Counted from the first letter of the stretch, positions 44,629 to 53,181 are shown. The stretch is DNA of 64,000 nucleotides from an uncultured Emticicia sp. (GCF_937903345.1 NZ_CALCZQ010000032.1:329069-393068); one strand, 5' to 3'. Notes: generated by a model not told the origin, from the sequence alone. A program made the numbers and translations.

Positions 44629-44985
44629 CTAAGGGTTTCTCAAAATCTTCTCTATCTTCTTTCCTTTCGCCAATTCATCAACAATTTTATCAAGATACCG
44701 AACTTTTTGAGTCAATGGATTTTCTATTTCTTCTATTCGATAACCACATATCAGCCCAGTTATCAGCTGAGCATTTGGGTTTAAAATAGCTTGCTGAAAG
44801 AAGGTTTCAAAAGTAGATTTTGCATTAATTTGGGCTTGTAATTTTTGTTCATCGAAACCCGTAAGCCATTCAATAACCTGATGTAATTCGGCCTTGGTTC
44901 TTCCTTTCTTTTCTATTTTAGCAATATAAAGAGGATACACCGATGCAAATGTCATTTTGGCGAAGCGTTCATCATGTGTTTTCAT
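44629..44985 (-). CDS. DUF2200 family protein
   Basis: The 118-residue protein matches DUF2200 along its entire length: MTFASVYPLYIAKIEKKGRTK at the start, EVIEWLTGFDE-like middle, and YRIEEIENPLTQKVRYLDKIVDELAKGK near the end. The family is small, all-helical, cytoplasmic and without known function. No signal peptide is present. The gene stands alone; no clear promoter box was seen in front of it. Confidence 0.88.
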   Translation of the reverse strand: MKTHDERFAKMTFASVYPLYIAKIEKKGRTKAELHQVIEWLTGFDEQKLQAQINAKSTFETFFQQAILNPNAQLITGLICGYRIEEIENPLTQKVRYLDKIVDELAKGKKIEKILRNP

Positions 44986-45103
44986 TGTCTGTAATTGTCG
45001 ATAAATAGTTTTTTCGTTATTTTGATATAAAACTAAGCCTCGAAATTACATAAAATTTAAAAAATTTCTATAATTACGCAAATAATCTGATGAAATGGAT
45101 TTT

Positions 45104-45138
45104 GATAATGGATAATGAAGAATGAATTTTGAAGAGTG
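45104..45138. repeat. Degenerate heptanucleotide repeat tract
   Basis: Five in-phase 7-base units: GATAATG, GATAATG, AAGAATG, AATTTTG, AAGAGTG. It lies in the spacer between the DUF2200 gene and the SDR epimerase terminator. Confidence 0.55.
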
Positions 45139-45161
45139 TTGGGCCTTTGAAATTATAATAA

Positions 45162-45200
45162 AAAGCCTCAAAGTTTTGATTCTAAAAATATTGAGGCTTT
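45162..45200 (-). terminator. Terminator of the SDR epimerase gene
   Basis: Arms AAAGCCTCAA (45162-45171) and TTGAGGCTTT (45191-45200) pair over 10 bp. In the minus direction the stem is followed by TTATTATAA, with T-rich text, 13 bases past the stop codon. Confidence 0.75.
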
Positions 45201-45212
45201 CTTATAAATGCT

Positions 45213-46106
45213 TTAGTCTAAACTTACATATTTTCGCCAATTATGTTGTTCTTCAAAGCCCAACATTTCTCGTATTTTGCGATTGGAAAATAGGGCCTCA
45301 TACTCGCCTAATTCACGCGTGATAGGTACTTTGGGGAAGAACCTTTCGGCCAATTCTTTGCTCGGAATAATCGCTCCATTGTGGTCATTGCCTGCATTGA
45401 AAACCTGATAACCAAGTCCATCTTTTTGTAGGCATAAATCTACAATTTGACCCAAATCACGGGCATCGATATAACAAAAGGCATTTCGACGACGCACTTC
45501 TGGATTTTTGAAATAATGCGGAAAAAGCTCGGCATATTCGTGCGGTTCAATCACATTTCCGATGCGAAGGGCATAAATATCGAAGCCTGAGCGTCGCTGA
45601 AAAGTACGTGCCGTTTTTTCATTCACCACTTTCGATAAACCGTAACTATCCATTGGGTCAACGTCATAATCTTCTTCGAGTGGCAAAACTTTTGGGTCAG
45701 TTTCACCATCTGAAAAACAAATTCCGTAGGTAGTTTCTGACGATGCGATAATAATTTTTTTAATACCTAATTTAACGGCTGCTTCAATTACATTATAAGT
45801 GCCAACGGTATTTGCCCGAAAAGTTTCATTGTCGGGTTTGATTAAAATTCGTGGGACGGCCGCAAAATGTACGACTGCATCAAATTTTGGTACGCCATTG
45901 CCAGCTTCCAATTCATGCAAACCAGTGTATGAACTCATAGCATTGAACATCTGTCCAGAATCGGCAATGTCGGCTATCAGATTATCTACCCCTGGATGTT
46001 TCAGAGGCGTGAGGTCAACGTTTAGCACTTGATGTCCTTGTTCGAGTAAATACGGAATTACGTGTTTACCCGCTTTTCCTGAACCTCCTGTAAATAATAT
46101 TCTCAT
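45213..46106 (-). CDS. NAD-dependent epimerase/dehydratase (extended SDR)
   Basis: The 297-residue protein has the Rossmann glycine motif TGGSGKAG (about 6-13), an aspartate after the second strand (NVDLTP) that prefers NAD(H), and the catalytic YGLSK preceded by SSETTYG. The C-terminal half binds the sugar or nucleotide-sugar substrate. It resembles UDP-glucose epimerase relatives, including the uronate dehydrogenase type, but the exact reaction is not clear. It follows a RAYT remnant upstream and ends with a hairpin at 45162. It is probably monocistronic. Confidence 0.82.
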   Translation of the reverse strand: MRILFTGGSGKAGKHVIPYLLEQGHQVLNVDLTPLKHPGVDNLIADIADSGQMFNAMSSYTGLHELEAGNGVPKFDAVVHFAAVPRILIKPDNETFRANTVGTYNVIEAAVKLGIKKIIIASSETTYGICFSDGETDPKVLPLEEDYDVDPMDSYGLSKVVNEKTARTFQRRSGFDIYALRIGNVIEPHEYAELFPHYFKNPEVRRRNAFCYIDARDLGQIVDLCLQKDGLGYQVFNAGNDHNGAIIPSKELAERFFPKVPITRELGEYEALFSNRKIREMLGFEEQHNWRKYVSLD

Positions 46107-46193
46107 TGTTTAGATTGATTTGGGGTTTTATTGGTAACTATGAGCGAGGGTGTTTGGTTTCAATAATCTAAAGTTACAGTTTGAAATTAGTAC

Positions 46194-46552
46194 TTAATCT
46201 AACCATTCAAATAGATATTTTTCGTTATATTCAACTTCAAATTTTTGTAGAAAATCAAGGTATTCTTCTTTAAAGGTCTTTTTCTTGTGGTGTTCCTCTT
46301 GTTTGAATAAATATTGGTAAACGTTGTCACGCTGTGAATGAGCATATGAAAAAGCCCCATATCCTTCTTGCCAAGAAAATTTGCCTTTCAGAAATTTTTG
46401 TTCACTGATAAATTTTGAAGAATTATTTTTGATGTCACGAACCAAGCTATATATTTGAAGACCTCATCTCTCCACGGTTTTTGAAGTAGGTTTTCTCGTC
46501 CTTTTACTGCAAATACTTATTGAATGTAGATTTGTGAGAATGTGCCTGCCAT
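46194..46552 (-). pseudogene. REP-associated (Y1/IS200-type) transposase, decayed, locus B
   Basis: From ATG 46552 the text MAGTFSQIYIQ is the normal start, then TAA interrupts it; the same frame goes on as VFAVKGRENLLQKPWRDEVF. The next part is missing: after FKYI the sequence jumps to LVRDIKNNSSKFISEQKF, so the HUH-type centre (the DHVH segment) and about 40 residues are deleted. The C-terminal 80 codons (WQEGYGAFSYAHSQRDNVYQ, then KQEEHHKKKTFKEEY) are intact and keep the catalytic tyrosine region. Comparison with locus A (2500-2960) supports both reconstructions. Neither copy can move. A different class of small palindromes lies just upstream. Confidence 0.85.
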
Positions 46553-46585
46553 GTGTTTTGTATATCTCAGTTTTAAAATTATGTC

Positions 46586-46743
46586 ACCCCTTTGGGGTTC
46601 TGTTATATTGCTTTTCTGTAATTATCAAAATCATTTCATCCCTTCGGGATTTTTATTGGTATCCTAAACCCCGATGGGGTGCTATGATTATAGTAAATTA
46701 TTAATGAAACGAATTTTTCAAACCCAAGGGGTGGAATAAATGT
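46586..46743. repeat. REP-like palindrome cluster beside RAYT locus B
   Basis: Three short inverted repeats: ACCCC-TTT-GGGGT at 46586-46598, ATCCC-TTC-GGGAT at 46638-46650 and ACCCC-GAT-GGGGT at 46668-46680. A partial one (AACCCAAGGGGTGG) is at about 46721-46734. Spacing is irregular, 50 and 30 bases. They differ in sequence from the GAGCC-type repeats at locus A. The remaining bases to the HxlR gene at 46871 hold no gene. Confidence 0.75.
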
Positions 46744-46870
46744 TATAAATTGCTTATTCAATTTTATTCAGCTTACAATTAAATGAATTTCATCAATAGA
46801 TGTCGTTTTAAGAAGGGCTACCACTCTGACTGAATAAAACATTAAGCCTAACGGGGGAAAAACTAAAATC

Positions 46871-47302
46871 TTAATAAAATTTTTCAGTCTTTGCCTTATA
46901 AACCTCAATAATCATTTTGATAAAAGCATTTTTATCGCTTTTCATTATAGCTATTTCGGGGCTATCTCTCATTATTTTATTCAATTCCCTTACATTTTCA
47001 TCACTCCAAATAGACAGTTCAACAATAATAGGAGTTAAAGCCAAACCCTTTTCTGTCAACAGATAGAGATTAGTTTTTTTGTTATCGGGAAGCTGTTTTT
47101 TTATAATAATTCCTAATTCTTCCAAACATTTTAGTTTAGAAGAAAGAATATTTGTAGCAATGGCTTCATCACTTTCAATAAAATCTTTAAATGTGATACA
47201 TTCTTCTATCAACATTTGTTTAATAATAACCAAAACCCATTTATCTCCCAATATATCAATGGCAGATGTAATGGGACACTCACACCGAAATTTATAATCC
47301 AT
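46871..47302 (-). CDS. HxlR-family transcriptional regulator
   Basis: The 143-residue protein is a winged-helix dimer of the HxlR type: CECPITSAIDILGDKWVLVII, FKDFIESDEAIATNILSSKLK as recognition part, and the wing DNKKTNLYLLTEKG. The conserved N-terminal cysteine (C7 or C9) is the redox- or electrophile-sensing residue in several members. It is divergent from DUF1330 and an SDR reductase, and the 120-bp spacer between them has direct operator-like repeats (47353-47404), so it probably controls that pair and itself. The usual inducer is a reactive aldehyde, quinone or disulfide stress. The C-terminal extension of about 30 residues is longer than the minimum for the family. Confidence 0.92.
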   Translation of the reverse strand: MDYKFRCECPITSAIDILGDKWVLVIIKQMLIEECITFKDFIESDEAIATNILSSKLKCLEELGIIIKKQLPDNKKTNLYLLTEKGLALTPIIVELSIWSDENVRELNKIMRDSPEIAIMKSDKNAFIKMIIEVYKAKTEKFY

Positions 47303-47352
47303 ATTACCTAAATGTTATTTTTTTACTTGCGTTTTGCAATTTATTTGTATTT

Positions 47353-47404
47353 TTACTTGCATAGTGAAAGTAATTTGCTAATTTTGCTTGCGATACAAAA
47401 GTAA
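47353..47404. promoter_or_regulatory. Two operator-like repeats of the HxlR regulator
   Basis: Two 21-bp sites share TTACTT/TTGCTT at one end and AAGTAA at the other: 47353-47373 (TTACTT, 9 bases, AAGTAA) and 47384-47404 (TTGCTT, 9 bases, AAGTAA). Their starts are 31 bp apart, about three helical turns. The first covers the -33 element and the second the -7 element and start of the plus-strand promoter. A third partial half-site TTACTTGC stands at 47333-47340 toward the hxlR side. Confidence 0.6.
47357..47386 (+). promoter_or_regulatory. Promoter of the DUF1330 gene
   Basis: TTG (47357-47359) and TAATTTTG (47379-47386) have 19 bp between them. Both elements are covered by the operator-like repeats, which suggests repression by the divergent HxlR product. 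Confidence 0.65.
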
Positions 47405-47422
47405 TAATTAAAATTTATAAAA

Positions 47423-47764
47423 ATGGATAATCAAGAAAAAAGCACCGAAAGTGCTATGGCAACGAAACCAGCCTACATTATGGTTCAAATGAAAGTGGAT
47501 AGTCTTGAAGAACTTAATCAACGTTATGCACAATTTGCAATTCCTATTTTAATGAAACACGGAGGGCAAATGATAGCAGGAACACCAACTCCAACTGTAA
47601 AAGAAGGGGATTGGAACGGAAACTGGGCAGCAATACTTCAATTTCCAAATATGGAAGCAGCCGAAGGATGGTATAACGATGAGGAATATCAACCCTACAA
47701 AAATCTTCGTATCAACGAACTGCAATCTGAGGCTGGAAGAGTGGTAATAATACCTGGAATGTAA
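47423..47764 (+). CDS. DUF1330 family protein
   Basis: The 113-residue cytoplasmic protein has the dimeric alpha/beta-barrel pattern of DUF1330: AYIMVQMKVDSLEELNQRYAQ, KHGGQMIAGTPTPT, then the WAAILQFPNMEAAEGWYNDEEYQP segment, where tryptophan, phenylalanine and tyrosine line the pocket. Residues 1-14 are a non-conserved tail. The family is small and often linked to oxidative or electrophile stress, but no reaction is proven. It is the first gene of a pair with an SDR reductase 79 bp downstream and is divergent from HxlR. An imperfect-to-perfect hairpin at 47781 lies between them. Confidence 0.9.
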   Translation: MDNQEKSTESAMATKPAYIMVQMKVDSLEELNQRYAQFAIPILMKHGGQMIAGTPTPTVKEGDWNGNWAAILQFPNMEAAEGWYNDEEYQPYKNLRINELQSEAGRVVIIPGM

Positions 47765-47780
47765 GCCAAAACCAAATGAA

Positions 47781-47820
47781 ACAATCCAAATTCGACAAAA
47801 CTGGGTTTGGATTGTTATTT
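47781..47820 (+). terminator. Intrinsic terminator or attenuator between DUF1330 and the SDR gene
   Basis: Perfect 10-bp arms ACAATCCAAA (47781-47790) and TTTGGATTGT (47806-47815) are followed by TATTTTT. It lies 17 bases past the DUF1330 stop, so the SDR gene may be read at a lower level than the first. Confidence 0.65.
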
Positions 47821-47843
47821 TTAAACCTATTAATCTTCAAAAA

Positions 47844-48860
47844 ATGAAAAAAGTATTGGTAACAGGAATAACTGGATTTGTCGGACAGCATTGTGCTGCT
47901 GAATTACTAAAAAAAGGCTATGCTGTAAGAGGTTCGGTTAGGAGTTTATTGAAAACCGATGAAGTTGTAAATGGAATAAAAAAAGAAATAGACCCAAAAG
48001 GAAATTTGGAATTTTGTGAACTTAACTTGTTGAAAGATGAAGGTTGGGGCAAAGCAATGGAAGGCTGTGATTTTGTATTGCATATTGCTTCGCCATTTGT
48101 GGTAAAAGTTCCGAAAGACGAAAACGAACTCATCAAACCTGCGGTTGAAGGTACATTAAGAGCATTAAAATCTGCTAAAAAAGCAGGAATAAAAAGAGTG
48201 GTGCTTACTTCTTCAACAGTAGCGATGCACGGTGGAAAAGAAGGGTTGATAAAATTAAATCAGGACAGTTGGACAGACCTAAAAGCAAAAAATGTAACGG
48301 CTTATTTTAAAAGCAAAACACTTGCTGAACAAAGTGCTTGGGAATTTATAACAAATCAAACAGGCGAAAACAAATTGGAATTGGTAGTTGTAAATCCCGG
48401 ACCTATTTATGGCCCCACTCTGACGGGCAATTTGGCTACGGAAGCGATGGACTTCTTTAAAAAACTAATTACTGGACAAGTGCCGATGTTGCCAAAAGCG
48501 TTTTCGGTGATGTCTGACGTAAGAGATGTAGCAATGATTCACGTGGCTGCATTAGAAAATCAAAAAGCAAATGGTAAGCGTTTTATTGTAACATCAGAAA
48601 AGCCTTATGCAATTCAAGAAATTGCTAAAATTTTAAAAGCAAATAGTTTTGATAAAGTTAGTACCAGACTTGCACCTACATTTTTATTGAAATTTATGGC
48701 TAATTTTAGTGACGAAATGAAAGGAATGCTACCTTTCGTAGGAAACACCATGGAAGCTGACATTAGTGCGACGAAGAGTACTTTTAATTGGACACCTATT
48801 AACTTTGAGAAGACGGTTGTTGACACAGCAAAATCTGTGGAAAAAGTGATTAAGAAATAA
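47844..48860 (+). CDS. NAD(P)-dependent SDR reductase (dihydroflavonol-reductase-like)
   Basis: The 338-residue protein is an extended SDR: VTGITGFVGQHCA at the N-terminus is the Gly motif, followed by RGSVRSLLKTDE, in which arginine after the second strand favours NADPH. HIASPF, SSTVAMHG and the active-site YFKSK are in order, and VVNPGPIYGP supports substrate binding. These features fit aldehyde/ketone reductases like the dihydroflavonol-4-reductase family. In bacteria such enzymes detoxify reactive carbonyls. It lies behind DUF1330 and the HxlR promoter, so both are probably induced under electrophile stress. It ends 117 bp before the GNAT-like gene. Confidence 0.88.
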   Translation: MKKVLVTGITGFVGQHCAAELLKKGYAVRGSVRSLLKTDEVVNGIKKEIDPKGNLEFCELNLLKDEGWGKAMEGCDFVLHIASPFVVKVPKDENELIKPAVEGTLRALKSAKKAGIKRVVLTSSTVAMHGGKEGLIKLNQDSWTDLKAKNVTAYFKSKTLAEQSAWEFITNQTGENKLELVVVNPGPIYGPTLTGNLATEAMDFFKKLITGQVPMLPKAFSVMSDVRDVAMIHVAALENQKANGKRFIVTSEKPYAIQEIAKILKANSFDKVSTRLAPTFLLKFMANFSDEMKGMLPFVGNTMEADISATKSTFNWTPINFEKTVVDTAKSVEKVIKK

Positions 48861-48906
48861 AATAGGACTAATGTGAAAAATATTAATTCTTACTTAAAAT
48901 CAACAA

Positions 48907-48941
48907 AACTCAACACTCAAAACTCAGAATTCAGAACTCTA
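48907..48941. repeat. Degenerate heptanucleotide repeat tract
   Basis: Five in-phase 7-base units: AACTCAA, CACTCAA, AACTCAG, AATTCAG, AACTCTA. It sits in the leader of the GNAT-like gene, between a possible GTG at 48873 and ATG 48978. Confidence 0.6.
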
Positions 48942-48977
48942 AAAACTATCTTTGCACCCATAAATAGTCATAAGAGT

Positions 48978-50159
48978 ATGCAAATTATAGAAGTAGGAGA
49001 GAGCAGAAAGCTAAAAAAAGAATTTTTAGAGTTTCCTTCACGAATTTATAAAGGAAATAAATACTGGATTCGTCCGCTTGATAATGACATCGAAAAAATC
49101 TTTGACCGCACCAAAAATCCGCTTTTTGATGGTGGAGATTGTGTACGTTATCTTGCTCTTGATGAGTCAGGCAAGACCATTGCACGAGTGGCAGCATTCA
49201 TAAATCCCAATACAGCTAAGCAAAATGACCAACCAACTGGCGGTATGGGTTTCTTTGAGTGTATTGATAATCAAGAAGTTGCCTTTGCGATGTTCGATAA
49301 ATGCAAAGCATGGTTACAAGAGCGAGGCATGGAAGCAATGGATGGTCCAGTGAATTTTGGCGAGCGAGATAATTGGTGGGGGCTCCACGTTGACCCGCAC
49401 GATGCCGAACCTACTTGGGGGATGTTTTACCACCAAAAATACTACCGTGCGTTTTTTGAGAATTACGGTTTTCAAGATTATTTTCAGCAATACACATTCT
49501 TACTTCCCATTCCCGAAGTTGAAGTACGTAAGGTTGTTCGTCCAGCTTTATTCGAGATTGCTAATCGAATTTATTCTACACCAGGGTATGATTTTAAGCA
49601 CGTGAGCAAAAAAGAATTGCCCAAATTTGCTGAAGATTTTCGAATTATTTATAACAAAGCTTGGGCAAAAAATATGTCTGCAGGCGAAATGACTCCTGAG
49701 CGTGCAGCGGCAATCATGCAAACTATGAAACCGATTTTGGAAGAAGAATTGATGTGGTTTGGCTACCACAACGACGAGCCAATTGCATTTTTCATTATGA
49801 TTCCTGAATTGAATCAAATCATCAAGCACATCAATGGTAAACTGAATCTGATTGGTAAAATCAAGTGGTTGTATCATACTTTGATGAAAACCAATAAAAA
49901 AGCACGTGGAGTAATTTTTGGAGTTATTCCTGAATACCAAGGGCGTGGTATTGAATCAGCCATTGCTTTGTCATTTTCGAGGGCTTGTTGGGTGCCAAAT
50001 TATCAATACGAAACCCTCGAACTCAACTGGATTGCCGATTTTAACCCCAAAATGCTTAAAGTAACCCAAATGCTGGGAGCCCAAAAATATAAGACTTATA
50101 TTACTTACCGATATTTGTTTGATAGAAAGCAGGAATTTAGGCGTTGTCCGACGATTTAA
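48978..50159 (+). CDS. GNAT-fold-like protein of unknown function
   Basis: The product has 393 residues from ATG 48978 (MQIIEVGESRKLKKEF). The frame is open from GTG 48873, but the 35 extra codons cover a period-7 repeat and look non-coding. The conserved parts are KEFLEFPSRIYKGNKYWIRPL, PVNFGERDNWWGLHVDPHDA, GMFYHQKYYRAFFENYGF and, at the end, GVIPEYQGRGIESAIALSF, which is like the acetyl-CoA loop (Q/RxxGxG/A) of GNAT N-acetyltransferases. Members are 380-390 residues, cytoplasmic and of unknown substrate. It lies upstream of a PfkB-family gene, but there is no sign that the two are coupled. Confidence 0.8.
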   Translation: MQIIEVGESRKLKKEFLEFPSRIYKGNKYWIRPLDNDIEKIFDRTKNPLFDGGDCVRYLALDESGKTIARVAAFINPNTAKQNDQPTGGMGFFECIDNQEVAFAMFDKCKAWLQERGMEAMDGPVNFGERDNWWGLHVDPHDAEPTWGMFYHQKYYRAFFENYGFQDYFQQYTFLLPIPEVEVRKVVRPALFEIANRIYSTPGYDFKHVSKKELPKFAEDFRIIYNKAWAKNMSAGEMTPERAAAIMQTMKPILEEELMWFGYHNDEPIAFFIMIPELNQIIKHINGKLNLIGKIKWLYHTLMKTNKKARGVIFGVIPEYQGRGIESAIALSFSRACWVPNYQYETLELNWIADFNPKMLKVTQMLGAQKYKTYITYRYLFDRKQEFRRCPTI

Positions 50160-50268
50160 AAAAAGACATAACAAGCCAAAAAAAGGGATAAAAATTATTA
50201 TCTTTGCATAAAATTAGTCGTTGAAATGTGTCGTAAAACTTTGATAATAAGTATATTACGGTATTTAT

Positions 50269-50289
50269 CATTCATCATTCATCATTCAT
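50269..50289. repeat. Heptanucleotide repeats before the PfkB-family start codon
   Basis: Three perfect CATTCAT units in tandem, then AATTATT and the start codon CATG context at 50297-50298. The tract lies within the untranslated leader of the downstream gene. Confidence 0.6.
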
Positions 50290-50297
50290 AATTATTC

Positions 50298-51212
50298 ATG
50301 TCATTACTTACAGTAGGTTCGGTTGCGTTTGATAAATTGGAAACGCCATTCGGAAAAACAGATAAAATCATTGGCGGAGCAGCCACTTTTATCACGCTCA
50401 CTGCTTCATACTTCGTAAAAGAAAATAACCTTGTTGCAGTTGTTGGCGAAGATTTTCCACAAGAAATGATTGACACTTTGGTAAGTCATGGCGTAAATGT
50501 GGATGGTCTTGAAATAAGAAAAGGCGAAAAATCTTTCTTTTGGCATGGTCGGTACCACAACGACATGAATAGCCGTGATACGGTTGAGGTACAACTAAAT
50601 GTAATGGAAAATTTTGACCCGAAGATTCCAGAATCATACCAAGATTGTGATTTCTTGATGCTTGGAAATACCGCTCCAGCTATTCAGCACATGGTTTTGA
50701 AGCGTTTAAAAAACCGTCCGAAATTTGTATTGCTTGATACAATGAATCTTTGGATTGATATTGCTTTAGATGATTTAAAAGCATTATTGAAAGATGTTGA
50801 CTGCGTGACCATCAACGACGAAGAAGCTCGTATGCTTTCTGGTGATTATTCGTTGCGTCGTGCAGCTAAAACTATCATGGCAATGGGTCCAAAAACGCTT
50901 ATTATCAAGAAAGGCGAACATGGTGCATTGTTATTTCAAGGTGAAGAAATATTTTATTGTCCAGCACTGCCATTAGAAGAGGTTTTCGACCCAACTGGAG
51001 CTGGTGATACTTTTGCTGGTGGATTTATTTCTCACTTAGCAAAAACTAAAGATTTGAGCTTTGAAAACATGAAGCGTGGTCTTGTTTATGGTTCAGCAAT
51101 GGCTTCATTCTGCGTAGAAAAATTCGGTTCGGAGCGTATTCAAAACCTTACGCAAGAAGAAATTGCAGCTCGTGTAGAAGAATTTAGAAAATTAGGCACG
51201 TTTGTTTTGTAA
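50298..51212 (+). CDS. PfkB-family carbohydrate/nucleoside kinase
   Basis: The 304-residue protein is a ribokinase-fold enzyme. Its N-terminus has IIGGAATFITL, and the C-terminal signature DPTGAGDTFAGGFISHL holds the catalytic base aspartate and the anion hole. Residues KKGEHGALLF stand in front as usual. Family members phosphorylate ribose, adenosine, fructose and similar sugars; this Bacteroidota subgroup resembles adenosine/inosine-type kinases, but specificity cannot be fixed. A TATCTTTG box at 50199-50206 is a possible promoter element, 90 bases upstream, with tandem repeats in the leader. A terminator at 51285 ends it. Confidence 0.88.
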   Translation: MSLLTVGSVAFDKLETPFGKTDKIIGGAATFITLTASYFVKENNLVAVVGEDFPQEMIDTLVSHGVNVDGLEIRKGEKSFFWHGRYHNDMNSRDTVEVQLNVMENFDPKIPESYQDCDFLMLGNTAPAIQHMVLKRLKNRPKFVLLDTMNLWIDIALDDLKALLKDVDCVTINDEEARMLSGDYSLRRAAKTIMAMGPKTLIIKKGEHGALLFQGEEIFYCPALPLEEVFDPTGAGDTFAGGFISHLAKTKDLSFENMKRGLVYGSAMASFCVEKFGSERIQNLTQEEIAARVEEFRKLGTFVL

Positions 51213-51284
51213 GGAAGGATGCCCATTTATTGATTTTAGACGATACTTTTGTTCCTGAAAAAACTGGATTAAATTATATTTTTT

Positions 51285-51320
51285 AAACCTCGAAAGCTAC
51301 ATCTTTCGAGGTTTATTTTT
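51285..51320 (+). terminator. Rho-independent terminator of the PfkB-family gene
   Basis: Arms AAACCTCGAAAG (51285-51296) and CTTTCGAGGTTT (51303-51314) pair over 12 bp and are followed by ATTTTTTT. The stop codon is at 51212. Confidence 0.9.
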
Positions 51321-51452
51321 TTGTATTGTGATAAATTTATCGATAAATCGAAATGATATAACTTGTTGATAGCAAGTATTTTATCGTTAAGGCGAACCAT
51401 CGCTGCAGCGAACCATCTCGCATCTATTGACCAATGTAGTTTATCTCAATAA

Positions 51453-52967
51453 TTATCTTAAATCGTCTTCGTCGTCATCACCGAAATTCATTTTATTGGG
51501 GTCGAACATACTATCCAATAAATCTTTGAATTGCAGACCAGTATCTAAATTTTGCTTACTAATTAATGAATATTCAGCTAAGCCATGAAGTGCAAATTCC
51601 ATCATGAAAAGTTTATCCTCTTCACCCAAACGCTCATGGTAGCCTTCTACTAATTCTTCTAAGCCCTCAATTGTTTTTAATCTTGCACGGTATTCTCGGT
51701 CAGTAAGGTCATTTGTAAAATCAATTACATTGCCTTCTCCAAACCAATTTGATACTTGCTGGAACGGATTTTTACCCGATTTCTTCTTCTTTACTGCTTC
51801 TGGATTCGGGAAGTATTTCAAAAATTCTGTTCGCATGGCTTTGCCAATGAGGCTTTGAGCTACATAAACTGGGCCTTCAACTTCACCTTCGTAAACTAAT
51901 TCGATTTTACCATTGATGGCAGCAATCGCTCCGTAAATATCTGATACCCTTGCGTTTACGTTTTTCTCACTGTTAATTAGAGAGCGTCTTTCGGCAGAAC
52001 TTAATAAATTTTCATAAGCCGAAATTGTCATTCGAGCTGAAACCCCACTTTTGGTATCAACATATTCGCTCTGGCGTGCTTCAACAGCAATCTGTTCAAC
52101 CAAATCTTTTAGAATATCGTTGACAACGATTTTCTTCTGACCATCTTTAACAATAGCCTCTTGCTCAGTAATCTTACGTCCGATTTCGATAGATTTAGGG
52201 TAGTGCGTCACAATCTGGCTATCAATACGGTCTTTTAGAGGAGTTACGATACTACCACGATTGGTATAATCTTCGGGGTTTGCCGTAAATACAAATTGTA
52301 TATCGAGTGGCATACGAAGTTTAAATCCTCGAATCTGAATATCACCTTCTTGCAAAATATTAAACAACGAAACCTGGATACGAGCCTGTAAATCGGGCAA
52401 TTCGTTTATTACAAAAATACAACGATGTGAGCGTGGAATCATACCGAAGTGAATCACACGTTCGTCAGAATAAGGCAGACGTAAAGTAGCCGCTTTTATA
52501 GGGTCAACATCACCGATTAAGTCGGCAATAGAAACATCGGGCGTTGCGAGTTTTTCATTATAGCGTTCATCACGGTGCAGCCACGCAATAGGTGTTGCAT
52601 CGCCATGCTCGGTTATCAAATCTTTTGCAAATCTTGAAAGTGGTTCAAGTGGGTCGTCATTGAGTTCGGAACCTTCAATAATTGGCACATAATCATCTAA
52701 AAGATTGACCATCAATCGGGCAATACGAGTTTTTGCTTGTCCACGCAAACCTAGCAAGTTGATGTGATGCATCGAAAGAATCGCTTTCTCTACGTCAGGA
52801 ATAACGGTATCTTCATAACCCCAAATTCCTGGAAAAACAGATTCTTTATTTTTAAGTTTTTCAACTAAATTATCGCGAAGCTCTTGTTTGATAGATTTTG
52901 GGCGGTAGCCGCTGGCTTTTAATTCGCCGAGTGTTTTTATTTTTAAAATATTCTTATCGAAAGACAT
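51453..52967 (-). CDS. AAA+ ATPase of the MoxR/ChlI (magnesium-chelatase-like) group
   Basis: The 504-residue cytoplasmic protein has a Walker A of the type GLRGQAKTR, a Walker B-like CIFVINELPDL, and sensor FVFTANPEDYTNRG, followed by the arginine finger segment KDRIDSQIVTHYP. This is the AAA core (about 80-300) of the MoxR/ChlI superclade, which helps insert cofactors or mature proteins together with VWA-domain partners. No VWA gene is adjacent. The C-terminal 150 residues are helical and rich in Asp/Glu/Lys, with a GDDDEDDLR tail. It is preceded by a heptanucleotide repeat tract. The name magnesium chelatase is often used but no Mg-chelatase pathway exists here. Confidence 0.88.
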   Translation of the reverse strand: MSFDKNILKIKTLGELKASGYRPKSIKQELRDNLVEKLKNKESVFPGIWGYEDTVIPDVEKAILSMHHINLLGLRGQAKTRIARLMVNLLDDYVPIIEGSELNDDPLEPLSRFAKDLITEHGDATPIAWLHRDERYNEKLATPDVSIADLIGDVDPIKAATLRLPYSDERVIHFGMIPRSHRCIFVINELPDLQARIQVSLFNILQEGDIQIRGFKLRMPLDIQFVFTANPEDYTNRGSIVTPLKDRIDSQIVTHYPKSIEIGRKITEQEAIVKDGQKKIVVNDILKDLVEQIAVEARQSEYVDTKSGVSARMTISAYENLLSSAERRSLINSEKNVNARVSDIYGAIAAINGKIELVYEGEVEGPVYVAQSLIGKAMRTEFLKYFPNPEAVKKKKSGKNPFQQVSNWFGEGNVIDFTNDLTDREYRARLKTIEGLEELVEGYHERLGEEDKLFMMEFALHGLAEYSLISKQNLDTGLQFKDLLDSMFDPNKMNFGDDDEDDLR

Positions 52968-52973
52968 AAATCT

Positions 52974-53001
52974 AATGTAGAATGGAAAATGTAGAATGGA
53001 T
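52974..53001. repeat. Degenerate heptanucleotide repeat tract
   Basis: Four in-phase 7-base units AATGTAG, AATGGAA, AATGTAG, AATGGAT directly upstream of the ATPase start at 52967. Confidence 0.6.
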
Positions 53002-53181
53002 AATTATTTCTTCTATTGAATAACGGTTTTTAATAAGAAATGGTTTGAAGGCTCTTACGACAATTTTCCAAATTGTCAATTAGTGCAGAATCATTTTGGA
53101 AATTTAGGGACGAAATTATCGAAAATACAAAAACTAATTAAGCAAAAAACAACGTTTAAATAGCTTTTATGAATTGTTTTT

